Origin: Acidicapsa acidisoli
GTDB lineage: Bacteria > Acidobacteriota > Terriglobia > Terriglobales > Acidobacteriaceae
DNA length: 64,000 nucleotides
NCBI RefSeq assembly: GCF_025685625.1
Contig: NZ_JAGSYI010000001.1
Location: forward strand, 310,001 to 374,000
Direction: 5' to 3'
A program made the position numbers and the translations under genes. The notes below the pieces were generated by a model that ran no database searches, had not been told where the DNA came from, and was given only the letters and a program-made list of their open reading frames with translations. Shown one piece after another: positions 48,305-56,540 of this stretch; the first letter of the stretch is position 1, and each line of letters opens with the position of its first letter.

Positions 48305-49606
48305 CTAGCTCGCATCCGCGAACAGCGGCAATTCCAGGATTCCCGTTTGTTCGTATCGTTGCAGGATACGGATATGAGGAGCCATGAGCCGCGCGACTTC
48401 TGCGATCACCGGCACGACGACGCTATTTCCAAACTGCTTGTATGCCTGGGTGTCCGAGACGGGAATGATGAATTTGTTCCCGGTCGGACTGTCGAACCCC
48501 ATCAGGCGGGCGCATTCCCTGGGGGTGAGTCGGCGCGGGCGTTTCTTGCCGCCACGACTGACGAGAATTTCGGAGCCGTCCTTGTAGTAGCGGGCGCTGA
48601 GTGTCCTGGTGGTCATTTCGGGCGTGACCAAACCAAATCCGAATCCGTTGCCGGCAGCCTTATGCTTTGCAGCGTAACCCTTGAGGTACTCCCACAATTT
48701 TTCCGTCAGCACATATTTGGAATGAACCTTTGCCAGCGGGCCAGTCGTGAATGGCGCTTCTGCCTCTTCCGAGCCGTCTTCAGGGTGAAGGATCGAACCC
48801 AGGAGCGGCCCCTTCGCCGGTTTTTGGAAATCATCAAAGCTGAAACCGGTGGCTTCCCGGAAGCCCACAATCAGGATGCGCTCTCGATGCTGCGGCGTGA
48901 AACTCTGGCCGTCTATGACTTTCGCCTGGACGTGGTAACCCAATTCCCTGGCGAGCGTTTCCTTTATGACGCGGAACGTATTGCCGCCGTCGTGGCTCAC
49001 CAGGTTCTTTACGTTCTCAAGCAGAAATGCTTTCGGTTTTTTCTCGGCGATGATGCGAGCCACATCGAAGAAAAGCGTTCCCTGCGTTGTGCATTCAAAT
49101 CCGTGCGGCCGGCCGAGCGCGTTTTTTTTGCTTACGCCGGCGATGGAAAATGGCTGGCAGGGAAAACCCGCTAGTAGAACGTCGTGGTCTGGAATGTCGG
49201 CCGCATCGACCTGCGTAATATCGCCGTCAATTTCATGCTCGTCACTCGGAAAATTCAGGCGGTAGGTTTTCTTTGACCATTCATTCCACTCACTCGTGAA
49301 AATGCAGCGTCCGCCCGCGCTTTCAAAACCCCTCCGAATGCCGCCAATGCCGGCGAATAAATCTATGAAGGTAAAACTGCTCGGAGCTTCGCTGCGGCCG
49401 CGCATCGGAAGCATCTCGCGCAGGGCCGCCTGGACGTATTTGGGGCAATCGGTTTCGCGCCGTTCCCAGCGTCCCACAGTCTTGGGGTCAACCTGGAGGT
49501 GTTCCCCAATCTCGCGTTGTGTCATGCGCTGGCGTACCTGGGCTAAGAGCGCCAGGGATTCGGTAGGGAGATTCGAGAAAGATTCGCTGGGCATATCAGA
49601 GGACAT
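48305..49606 (-). CDS. dcm: DNA cytosine-5 methyltransferase of the Dcm/M.EcoRII type
   Basis: 433 residues. An N-terminal helix-turn-helix extension (about 20-52, [20 protein letters not shown]) precedes the methylase. Motif I is [11 protein letters not shown], motif [11 protein letters not shown] with catalytic C150, motif VI ENVKNL, motif [14 protein letters not shown] and motif [11 protein letters not shown]. It would methylate the inner cytosine of CCWGG and protect from the neighbouring EcoRII-type enzyme. The N-terminal domain in relatives such as M.SsoII represses the methylase's own promoter, and an operator-like palindrome covers this start codon. The ATG at 49594 is an alternative start. 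Confidence 0.94.
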   Translation of the reverse strand: MSSDMPSESFSNLPTESLALLAQVRQRMTQREIGEHLQVDPKTVGRWERRETDCPKYVQAALREMLPMRGRSEAPSSFTFIDLFAGIGGIRRGFESAGGRCIFTSEWNEWSKKTYRLNFPSDEHEIDGDITQVDAADIPDHDVLLAGFPCQPFSIAGVSKKNALGRPHGFECTTQGTLFFDVARIIAEKKPKAFLLENVKNLVSHDGGNTFRVIKETLARELGYHVQAKVIDGQSFTPQHRERILIVGFREATGFSFDDFQKPAKGPLLGSILHPEDGSEEAEAPFTTGPLAKVHSKYVLTEKLWEYLKGYAAKHKAAGNGFGFGLVTPEMTTRTLSARYYKDGSEILVSRGGKKRPRRLTPRECARLMGFDSPTGNKFIIPVSDTQAYKQFGNSVVVPVIAEVARLMAPHIRILQRYEQTGILELPLFADAS

Positions 49607-49614
49607 TTTGTCCT
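49600..49614. promoter_or_regulatory. M.SsoII-type autoregulatory operator candidate
   Basis: AGGACA-TTT-TGTCCT is a perfect 15-bp palindrome overlapping the methyltransferase start codon. As I recall, M.SsoII, a relative of this enzyme with the same N-terminal domain, binds a 15-bp repeat with the same arms (GGACA-n-TGTCC). Confidence 0.6.
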
Positions 49615-49663
49615 AAAACAGTCCCTTATGTCCAGGAAAACGCGTTTTTTTTCGTAAACCCTT

Positions 49664-50617
49664 CTATAGCTGCGCGAGTGTCGCAGCTGTCAGGACGGTG
49701 AACTCGGATCGGGGGATTCGGATCACGGCGCTTGCGCCACCCTGCATATTTGTCCCGCCGGCGCGAGAACCCCAGGATGCGAACTGTGCGAGATGATCGA
49801 AGGTGATATAGGACCAGCGAACCAGATTCCGATCTGTTGCATTGTCGATTTCGCGAACGACGTAGAGTGAATGGAGATTACCCCGCTTTGCCGCATAGTA
49901 GGCGAGTTTCACAAATGGTCCGATATCGAGTCCGAAATAAAGTCCCATGTCGTCGGAATCTGCGGGAGCCTTCTCCTTTATCTCAATCGGATATGTGTGC
50001 TGATTACCCCAGAACAACCCGTCGATGTCGGAGATTTCTGCCATGTAATTCGTATTGAATGTGATGCGGAGATGTTCTTTGGCGAATTCTTCCGGCACGG
50101 CCAGATCAGGGATCGTGCCGGCGTCGGCCGTGTATCTCAGAAAATTGTAGTTGCGGCCACGCAGAACGAAACCCGTTCCTGCAAGGCGTTCTATCAAGGG
50201 CGCGTATGGTTGCGGCACGGGTACACCCAACTGAATCGCGTTCCAGCGCAGCGAACCCGGATTGTCCGTTTCGGGAACTGTCGCCGCACAGAAAAAACTC
50301 GAAATGCCGCTCTGGTGAAAAGTGGCGCATATTGTGTGCAGTCCTGGATCGGGGTACGGCAACGCTCGATCAACCGCGTAGTCGGCGAGGGGATCGGGAA
50401 TTTCGGGAAACAAAGCGACGGTCGACTGTCCGAATATCGCCGGCCCTTTCGTTCGCACGATCCAGCCGCCTCTGGAAATACGATTTCCGAACCCCTGCTC
50501 CGCGAGATAAGAGCGCAAATTTACTTCGGCCAGCAGCCCTCTCAATTTGTTCTGATTGAGGTTCGTGATGCTCCTCGAAAGGTACGTTCGCATTGCTTCG
50601 AGTGAAAGTGTCCCCAT
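49664..50617 (-). CDS. Restriction-endonuclease-like PD-(D/E)XK protein
   Basis: 317 residues from the ATG at 50617 (AGGA upstream); the open frame extends to 50866 but that part overlaps decayed sequence. The PD-(D/E)XK core reads E31 in the first helix (LRGLLAEVNLRSYL), D199 in ISDIDGLF, and E212-x-K214 in YPIEIKEK. I do not recognise a named enzyme. It lies 57 bp upstream of the methyltransferase on the same strand, with the operator-like palindrome in between. It may be a second nuclease of the R-M block or an independent restriction factor. Confidence 0.6.
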   Translation of the reverse strand: MGTLSLEAMRTYLSRSITNLNQNKLRGLLAEVNLRSYLAEQGFGNRISRGGWIVRTKGPAIFGQSTVALFPEIPDPLADYAVDRALPYPDPGLHTICATFHQSGISSFFCAATVPETDNPGSLRWNAIQLGVPVPQPYAPLIERLAGTGFVLRGRNYNFLRYTADAGTIPDLAVPEEFAKEHLRITFNTNYMAEISDIDGLFWGNQHTYPIEIKEKAPADSDDMGLYFGLDIGPFVKLAYYAAKRGNLHSLYVVREIDNATDRNLVRWSYITFDHLAQFASWGSRAGGTNMQGGASAVIRIPRSEFTVLTAATLAQL

Positions 50618-50909
50618 CAATATCCTGTCGCAGGAGTTAGGCCCGCCGTTTGAATGACTTGCCTCATTCAAATAGCCGCCTGCGCTAGAGTAGCAGACCA
50701 GATATGCTTGTACGCCTACGCAACACACGCCGCGTTCCAGCGCCTTGAAGCAGCCCGCGAAAACCGGGGCTAACGTATTCCCGGCACCCCCGGCGATACC
50801 TGGCAGTGATGTCTTGAGCAGGATCAGGGCGTCCTTGTTGACCTTCTGCCCCGCCTGCATGCTCAATTCTGTACAGAAGAAAACCGATCATCCCGATACC
50901 CCGAGACTG

Positions 50910-51151
50910 GTTCACGCAGGTCAACTCGCTGCTGCGCTCCATCCCGACATGACCGCAGGGTTCACGCCGACCGTCGAAAACTATTTCAATCGCATCACCA
51001 TGCTTCAAACACTTGAAGCCTTGCAGGAGGCGAGACAACAACCCCGGCACCTGCCGGGGGGAATCTCAAGAATGCGGAACTCGCCGCGCTCGCCGCGAAA
51101 GAGGCCGCCGCAACCGGCTGGCCGCCTTTGCCGCTCCAGCAAGCACTGTAA
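50910..51151 (+). pseudogene. ParB-like C-terminal remnant with a one-base frameshift
   Basis: Reading + from about 50910 gives HPDMTAGFTPTVENYF and LQTLEALQEA, the style of the C-terminal region of plasmid or ICE ParB/RepB proteins. At a six-G tract (51056-51061) the frame shifts by one; the new frame continues GGNLKNAELAALAAKEAA and ends TGWPPLPLQQAL at a TAA (51149-51151). One extra G would restore a continuous tail. No N-terminal ParB sequence was found, so this is a fragment. Confidence 0.5.
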
Positions 51152-51158
51152 GCAGCCA

Positions 51159-51198
51159 CGCCATGACGCCGGTCGCGCAGGCGACCGGCGTCATGGCG
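51159..51198. repeat. 18-bp perfect inverted repeat after the ParB-like remnant
   Basis: CGCCATGACGCCGGTCGC pairs with its complement across a GCAG loop. It begins 8 bp after the remnant's stop, like a terminator, but has no T-tract. Glycine-coding sequence runs to the right of it, up to a TAA at 51341. Confidence 0.75.
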
Positions 51199-51565
51199 GT
51201 GCTGGCGGCAACGGTGGAACGGGATCAGGAAACGGTACAGCGGGCACTGCGCCGGGCGGCGGCGGCGGTGGCAGTGGTGGTACCGGCGGAACATCTGGCG
51301 CAGGCGGTGCGGGCGGTTGTGAAATACAGGGATACGTATAATGAGTTAATAGCTGCAATTGTTCTAGATATCTACTCCCCTCCTTCAGACCACTCCTTCG
51401 ATACATATCTGCGACTTATTAAGGAGTAGAGCTTCTGCTTTGCACAGAGAGAGCACCAGTGTTCCTGTTTAGTGCTATGAGGAGCAGCTTCTCGCGAATG
51501 GCCCTCCTTGCCGAGCTAACAGGTGGCTCCCAGAAAGAGAAAACGTGAGACTTTAGGGCTATTGA
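51199..51565. other. Gene-poor junction with a glycine-rich open tail
   Basis: From the palindrome to 51341 one + frame reads almost only Gly, Thr, Ser and Ala and ends GGAGGCEIQGYV. It has no start of its own. The remaining sequence to 51565 is AT-richer and I see no gene in it. Confidence 0.45.
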
Positions 51566-51763
51566 CTTACACGGTTTCTTACACGTATAAGGACAGGATA
51601 GAAATTTTGATAGGAATTACAGTAGGTTGGAAATAGCTGGTTCGCGCTCATAACCTGAAGGTCACAGGTTCAAATCCTGTCCCCGCAACCATTTATCAAT
51701 GACTTAGCAACTGTTTCTTAACCTTCTCCTGTCATAATAGTACTTACACGGTACTTACACGGT
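51566..51763 (+). other. Complete attP-like site of element 2 (initiator-tRNA core with arm repeats)
   Basis: CTTACACGGT occurs at 51566, 51743 and 51754, and CTTACACGT at 51578. The pairs are spaced 12 and 11 bp, one helical turn each, and flank a core (51647-51691) that matches the 3' part of an initiator tRNA-fMet. Two arm groups around a tRNA core are what an unintegrated attP looks like. Confidence 0.6.
51647..51691 (+). tRNA. 3' fragment of initiator tRNA-fMet (integration core, not a functional gene)
   Basis: The 45 bases run from the anticodon loop CTCATAA (CAT) through the T-arm ACAGG-TTCAAAT-CCTGT to CCCCGCAACCA. The T-loop TTCAAAT and the end CCCCGCAACCA are features of initiator tRNA. 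No matching 5' half (expected GCGGGG) lies upstream, so it is a fragment. Confidence 0.75.
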
Positions 51764-51775
51764 GGGAGAAAGGCG

Positions 51776-53137
51776 ATGCACGATCAAGAGAATCAACAGA
51801 ACTATGCCGTCCTCGGTGGCAAAGCCTATGTGTTCAAGCGCGACGACAGTAAGTACTGGCAGGCCGCCACATATCTCAATGGCAAAAACTTCCGTTATAG
51901 CACGAAGGAAGAGCAGCTTCACAATGCCATACAGTTTGCAGAGGACTGGTACATTTCGCTTCGAGGCAAGGCCGAATTAGGCATCCTGCCATTGCCGCAA
52001 ACGCTTGAGTTGCAGGAGGAGGCGGTTAAAGAAAAGACCTTCCGCGAAGTCGCGGATCAATTCATGAAGGAATATAGCATTATCACCGAGGGCCAAAGGA
52101 GCCCTCGGTGGGTGGAAGGCCACACCATCCGCTTACGTATCCACCTTCTGCCTTTCTTCGGCGATTTGCCGATTTCGGCGGTAAGCTCGGGCAAGGTCCA
52201 GCAATACCGTGTATCCCGCATGACGCCCCGCCAAGAGAAAAACCCCCATTCGAAAGATAATCGGCGCTTTAAGCCGACCCTACCAGCCCACAAAACACTT
52301 CATAATGAGATTGTGACACTTCGCCTGGTTCTGAAGTCTGCCATGCGTCAAGGCTGGTTGGCGGGCCTGCCTGATCTTTCCCCGCCATTCAGAAAGCAAG
52401 GTAAAGTTTCTCATAGACCTTGGTTTAGCCCTGCCGAATACAAGCAGCTTTACACTGCGACACGTGCATACGCTCTAAAAGCCCCGCGCCATATCAAATG
52501 GAGCGCGGAGCAGGTGCACGACTTTGTTTTGATAATGGCTAATACCGGCTTGCGCCCTGATGAAGCTATGAACTTGCAACACCGGGACGTAGAGATTGTT
52601 CACGACGAAGATACGAACGAAACCATTCTTCATATCGAAGTCAGAGGCAAGCGCGGAGTCGGTTATTGCAAAAGTACGGCCAATGCTGTTACGCCGTACA
52701 AAAGACTGTTAAACCGTCCCAAGCCGTCTTTTCTCAACCAGGAAAGCGAGGAGACGAAACCAGATAAGAACAAAAAGCCGGCACTACCGCAGCCGGAAGA
52801 TCCACTGTTTCCCTCAAACCATATCAAGCTCTTTAACAATCTTCTCAATCGCAAGAAACTAAAATTTGACCGCGACAATCAACCCCGCACGGCATACAGC
52901 CTCCGTCATACTTACATCTGCATGAGGCTGACGGAAGGGGCAGACATCTATCAGATATCTAAAAACTGTCGTACAAGTGTCGAGATGATTGAGAAGCATT
53001 ATGCCGCACACATCAAAACGCTCTTGGACGCGGGACTAATTAATACTCGGAAAGCAAAGAAGGCAAAGAAGACTAATAAGGCAAAGAAGTTAAAGAAAGC
53101 AAACGCCGAAGAAACTGTTGAACACGAGGATTTGTGA
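51776..53137 (+). CDS. Tyrosine recombinase/integrase of element 2
   Basis: 453 residues, homologous along its length to the integrase at 38945 (shared KxYWQ, FAEDWY, EYSIITEGQR and [14 protein letters not shown] stretches). Catalytic arginine in [10 protein letters not shown], the SLRHTYI box and the nucleophile tyrosine in MIEKHYAAHI are present. It carries two insertions relative to the first one (near residues 65-85 and 310-325) and a lysine-rich tail. Codon use is more AT-rich than the chromosome. The gene starts 12 bp after the last arm repeat. Confidence 0.92.
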   Translation: MHDQENQQNYAVLGGKAYVFKRDDSKYWQAATYLNGKNFRYSTKEEQLHNAIQFAEDWYISLRGKAELGILPLPQTLELQEEAVKEKTFREVADQFMKEYSIITEGQRSPRWVEGHTIRLRIHLLPFFGDLPISAVSSGKVQQYRVSRMTPRQEKNPHSKDNRRFKPTLPAHKTLHNEIVTLRLVLKSAMRQGWLAGLPDLSPPFRKQGKVSHRPWFSPAEYKQLYTATRAYALKAPRHIKWSAEQVHDFVLIMANTGLRPDEAMNLQHRDVEIVHDEDTNETILHIEVRGKRGVGYCKSTANAVTPYKRLLNRPKPSFLNQESEETKPDKNKKPALPQPEDPLFPSNHIKLFNNLLNRKKLKFDRDNQPRTAYSLRHTYICMRLTEGADIYQISKNCRTSVEMIEKHYAAHIKTLLDAGLINTRKAKKAKKTNKAKKLKKANAEETVEHEDL

Positions 53138-53184
53138 AAACAGGAGGCAGATGTCCTCCTGACAAATCCGTCTAAAGGGGACGT

Positions 53185-53346
53185 TCAGCGGCTCCCCGTG
53201 GCGAAGGCTTGCCCGTAGCACCATCGGCAGGGTTCAGCCCTGCATCTTGGATTAAAGAGAAACCATAAAAAATACTTACCGGTCAAAAGCGAACTGGCTG
53301 CAATATCATCTGCGCCGACAAACCGCTTGTGTGAACCTTGCTTCAT
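53185..53346 (-). CDS. Possible small protein with a strong ribosome-binding site
   Basis: 53 residues from the ATG at 53346, preceded by GGAGGGAAACTCTC. It includes a short hydrophobic stretch (KYFLWFLF) and three cysteines. No family is recognised and it may not be real; the ribosome-binding site is the main support. Confidence 0.3.
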   Translation of the reverse strand: MKQGSHKRFVGADDIAASSLLTGKYFLWFLFNPRCRAEPCRWCYGQAFATGSR

Positions 53347-53658
53347 GAGAGTTTCCCTCCGGTCTACCAAGCTTATTTCGCCTTGAAGTTAACGTTGACG
53401 CCCGCCGTAGTGGAGTGCCTTGACACATATATATAAGTAATGCAGAAGTAACTGCCTAGTTTCGGAAAATAGCAGATAGGGTGTTGCAAAAGAACAACAG
53501 CGGTCACATTTATAACATACCGAGAGCACGTATCGTTGACCGAATCCAAAAATGGCCTTAGCTTCTTCAGTAACGGTGTGATGTTTGGCTTATAAGTCCT
53601 TATATAACACTTCTATCAAACCCGCCCCTTCTTAACGGGGCAAACTGGAGAAAACAGA
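53347..53658. other. AT-rich upstream region of the porin gene
   Basis: No gene is seen. The stretch is clearly more AT-rich than the chromosome and ends in the porin's leader with AACTGGAGAAAACAG before the ATG. Several TATA-like hexamers occur, but I cannot settle a promoter. Confidence 0.4.
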
Positions 53659-54978
53659 ATGAAAAAACTCTTACTCGTAAGCACAGCAATCGCAGGTGTG
53701 GCTCTGATGTCCTCACCTGCTTCTGCCGCTTTGACAATGTCGCTCGGTGGCTATTTTGATGGCTACGGCGTGTATGCTGATAACAACCCGCCCGCAGGCA
53801 CTGATCTGCACCAATACGTTTTCCGTCAGAATTCGGATGTTTTCGTTAACGGCGAAGCGACGCTGGATAACGGCCTGACCGTCGGCGCGCATACCGACCT
53901 CTCTATCGCCAACAACAACACGACCGGCGATGCCAACGCAGGCACCAACACCGTTTATCTGAACCAGGAATACGCTTACGGTTCAGGCGGCTGGGGTCGT
54001 GTTAACCTCGGTATCTCCGATGGCGCTGCTTACCTGTTACAGGTTGCTGCTCCTTCAGCTGATAGCAACATCGATGGTATCCGCACCAGCATTCAGGCGC
54101 TGACGCCGGCAACTGGTGCGCAAGACACACGTCTTGCCGCTCTGTTTGGCGCAGGTAACGGCACTTCCGTCGAAGCTTTCGGCGCTGCTACAAACGGCGA
54201 TCTGGGCTACGCACAGGATGACTTCCGTCAAACCACTCGTATCACCTACCTGACGCCGAAGTTTAGCGGCTTCCAGGTTGGCGCTTCCTTCGCACCGCAA
54301 TCAGGTATTGCTCCTGCAACCGGCGCCACAACGAATGACGATCCTGCAGCTACACTCGGTGGAGCAACCACGTTCAAGAACCTCTGGGAAGCTGGCGCAC
54401 GTTGGGACGGCGAATACCAAGGCGTTGCTGGCAGCTTAGGCGCTGGTTACAGCGGTTCAAGCCTCGGCGATGCGCTTATAGCGGAAGGTGCGGGCGGTAA
54501 TGAACTTACCAACGGCCTTAAAACCTGGAACTTTGGCGCTAATCTGGCCGTTTCCGGCTTTAGCCTCGGTGCTATCTACAAAGAAAGCAAAGTAGGTGAA
54601 GAAGCTGAAACTACAGATAATACAGCAACATCATCAGGTAACGTTACGGACAAGACTTATGATATCGGTCTTGGCTACGACAATGGTCCATATCATGTCG
54701 GTGGCAGCTATCTGCACGACAGGACGAATGATCCTCTTCTCGGCCCAACAACAACGACCGATTGGTCTCCTGGTGATGAAATAACAGTGACCCGATACGC
54801 CTTCGGCGGTGGCTACACCTTTGCTCCTGGCATGACCTTCCGTGGTTCTGTTGCTTGGGGTAAATTTGACGGCGCGGCTCTCGATGGCGCTACTGCAATC
54901 AACCCAGGCAGCACTGCTATTACCAGCGGCTCCAACGACTTCACTCAAGTTGCTATCGGTACGGACATCCAGTTCTAA
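53659..54978 (+). CDS. Gram-negative porin-like outer-membrane protein
   Basis: 439 residues with a clear signal peptide (MKKLLLVSTAIAGVALMSSP, cleavage at ASA-AL). The mature part alternates short aromatic strands and turns typical of a 16-strand general porin (GGYFDGYGVYADN, LDNGLTVGAHTDL, TYLTPKFSGFQVGASFAP) and ends in an aromatic residue, GTDIQF, the usual outer-membrane assembly signal. It resembles porins of alphaproteobacteria more than anything I know from acidobacteria. It has its own terminator. Its presence between an integrase and mobile-element debris suggests horizontal transfer. Confidence 0.8.
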   Translation: MKKLLLVSTAIAGVALMSSPASAALTMSLGGYFDGYGVYADNNPPAGTDLHQYVFRQNSDVFVNGEATLDNGLTVGAHTDLSIANNNTTGDANAGTNTVYLNQEYAYGSGGWGRVNLGISDGAAYLLQVAAPSADSNIDGIRTSIQALTPATGAQDTRLAALFGAGNGTSVEAFGAATNGDLGYAQDDFRQTTRITYLTPKFSGFQVGASFAPQSGIAPATGATTNDDPAATLGGATTFKNLWEAGARWDGEYQGVAGSLGAGYSGSSLGDALIAEGAGGNELTNGLKTWNFGANLAVSGFSLGAIYKESKVGEEAETTDNTATSSGNVTDKTYDIGLGYDNGPYHVGGSYLHDRTNDPLLGPTTTTDWSPGDEITVTRYAFGGGYTFAPGMTFRGSVAWGKFDGAALDGATAINPGSTAITSGSNDFTQVAIGTDIQF

Positions 54979-55007
54979 TCGATACGATTTGATTGATACC
55001 GATAAAG

Positions 55008-55038
55008 AAAGAGGCGCTTCGCAAGGAGCGCCTCTTTT
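55008..55038 (+). terminator. Rho-independent terminator of the porin gene
   Basis: AAAGAGGCGCT and AGCGCCTCTTT form an 11-bp stem around an 8-nt loop, ending in TTTT, 30 bp after the porin stop. Confidence 0.9.
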
Positions 55039-55192
55039 CTATTGGCAGTTGATTTCAGTCAGTGCATAACTTTCCTGAACGTAACCGACAATTGGATTGT
55101 CCTTCGCGTTGGCTTCGGCATAATGGCCACTCGGCATTCCGTTCGTTCCGGATCGGCGCAAGAGTGATTAGTCTTAGAATGAGAGCAGTTTT

Positions 55193-55924
55193 GTGAAATT
55201 TACAATTCTGGATATGCAGAATATAGCAAGTCGCAGGGGCGGCCAATGCTTGTCGAGCGAATATGTCAGAGGCGACTCTAAACTGACCTGGCGATGTAAG
55301 GAAAATCATCAGTGGGACGCCGTCCCCAGTCTCATTAAACGGGGAAGGTGGTGCCCTCACTGCGCGAAATTAATGCAGAGCGGTTCCATTGAGAAGATGC
55401 AGGAAGTGGCTCGGGAGCGTGGAGGCCAGTGCATATCACAGAAATATACAAACAGCACCACAAAGCTGGTCTGGCAGTGCAAGCAGGGTCACAAATGGAA
55501 TAGTACTCCCGCCCAGATTAAACAGGGGAGCTGGTGCCCCGTCTGCGCTGGCAACCAATTGGGCGCGATTGACGAGATGCGCCAAATAGCAAGAAGTAGA
55601 GGCGGCGCGTGTTTATCGCGCGAGTACACAAACAGCCGAACCAAGTTGACTTGGCAATGCAAAGACGGCCATCAATGGGAGGCTTCTCCTCTTAACATCA
55701 AATTAGGAAAATGGTGCCCCGCCTGCGCTGGTACGCAAAAAGGCACGATTGAAGAGATGCGGCGAATAGCGAAGAGCAGAGGGGGAAGATGCTTGTCAGT
55801 TAAGTATATAAACAGCCGAGCGAAATTGGCCTGGCAATGCAAAAAAGGCCATCAGTGGGAAGCTCTTCCCAGCAGTATTAAACAGGGACACTGGTGCTCC
55901 CGCTGCGCATGGAAGACCAAATAA
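55193..55924 (+). CDS. Zinc-ribbon repeat protein (four repeats)
   Basis: 243 residues from a GTG at 55193; the next gene starts with the same sequence at an ATG, which supports this start. Four units of about 56 residues follow each other. Each has a helix (EEMRxIAKSRGG), a CLSxxYxNSxTKLxW strand, then C-x2-GHQW and a closing WCPxC pair. The Cys/His pattern should bind one zinc per unit. Similar units occur in the DUF4379-like probable zinc-ribbon family, often next to or fused to nucleases; no nuclease domain is present here. DNA binding is the likely role. Confidence 0.75.
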   Translation: MKFTILDMQNIASRRGGQCLSSEYVRGDSKLTWRCKENHQWDAVPSLIKRGRWCPHCAKLMQSGSIEKMQEVARERGGQCISQKYTNSTTKLVWQCKQGHKWNSTPAQIKQGSWCPVCAGNQLGAIDEMRQIARSRGGACLSREYTNSRTKLTWQCKDGHQWEASPLNIKLGKWCPACAGTQKGTIEEMRRIAKSRGGRCLSVKYINSRAKLAWQCKKGHQWEALPSSIKQGHWCSRCAWKTK

Positions 55925-55955
55925 ACTTAATTGCATTTAGTACGAGAACATTCTC

Positions 55956-56540
55956 ATGACTTTTACGCTTCTGGATATGCAGAATATAGCAAGGTACAGG
56001 GGTGGTGGATGTTTATCGACAAAGTATATTAACGGCACCTCCAAGCTACTTTGGCAATGCAGAGAGGGTCATCAGTGGCAAGCCGTTCCAAACAATGTCA
56101 GACGAGGAAGGTGGTGCCCGGCCTGTGCTGGCAGGCCAGTGGTTACGATTGAAGAGATGCGGGAGATAGCCAAAGAGCGCGGAGGCCAATGCTTATCAAG
56201 AGAATATATAAACAACAAAACCAAGCTGGCTTGGCAGTGTAAATGGGATCATCGATGGGAGACGACCTCCAGCCACATTAAACACGGGAACTGGTGCCCA
56301 GACTGTGCTGATAGGCCATTAGTCACGATTGAAGAGATGCAACAAATAGCTACCAGCAGAAACGGTAAATGCCTGTCAGCAAAGTATATAAACAGCCGAA
56401 CGAAATTGACCTGGAAATGCAAAGATGGTCACCAGTGGGGGGCCGCTCCCCGTAACATTACACAGGGGCACTGGTGCCCTTCCTGTGCGAGGAAGAACAG
56501 ATACAAACCAGCTCCTCAACTAATCACATTCCTTTGCTGA
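55956..56540 (+). CDS. Zinc-ribbon repeat protein (three repeats), paralogue of the preceding gene
   Basis: 194 residues, starting TLLDMQNIA just as its neighbour starts TILDMQNIA, 31 bp after that gene's stop. Three units follow with the pattern CxxGHQW...WCPxC. It is a tandem gene duplication with one unit fewer. The final extension KNRYKPAPQLITFLC is unique. Function unknown; a nucleic-acid-binding array is inferred. Confidence 0.72.
   Translation: MTFTLLDMQNIARYRGGGCLSTKYINGTSKLLWQCREGHQWQAVPNNVRRGRWCPACAGRPVVTIEEMREIAKERGGQCLSREYINNKTKLAWQCKWDHRWETTSSHIKHGNWCPDCADRPLVTIEEMQQIATSRNGKCLSAKYINSRTKLTWKCKDGHQWGAAPRNITQGHWCPSCARKNRYKPAPQLITFLC

Noticed and set aside
51013-51429. 138-codon plus-strand frame across the 18-bp palindrome
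   Set aside because: It has Arg/Val/Ala-rich shadow composition, is out of frame with both the ParB-like tail and the glycine-rich tail, and lacks a ribosome-binding site.
51615-51691. Functional tRNA-fMet gene
   Set aside because: The 5' half and a GCGGGG acceptor strand are missing and the anticodon stem has a mismatch; only the 3' 45 bases match.
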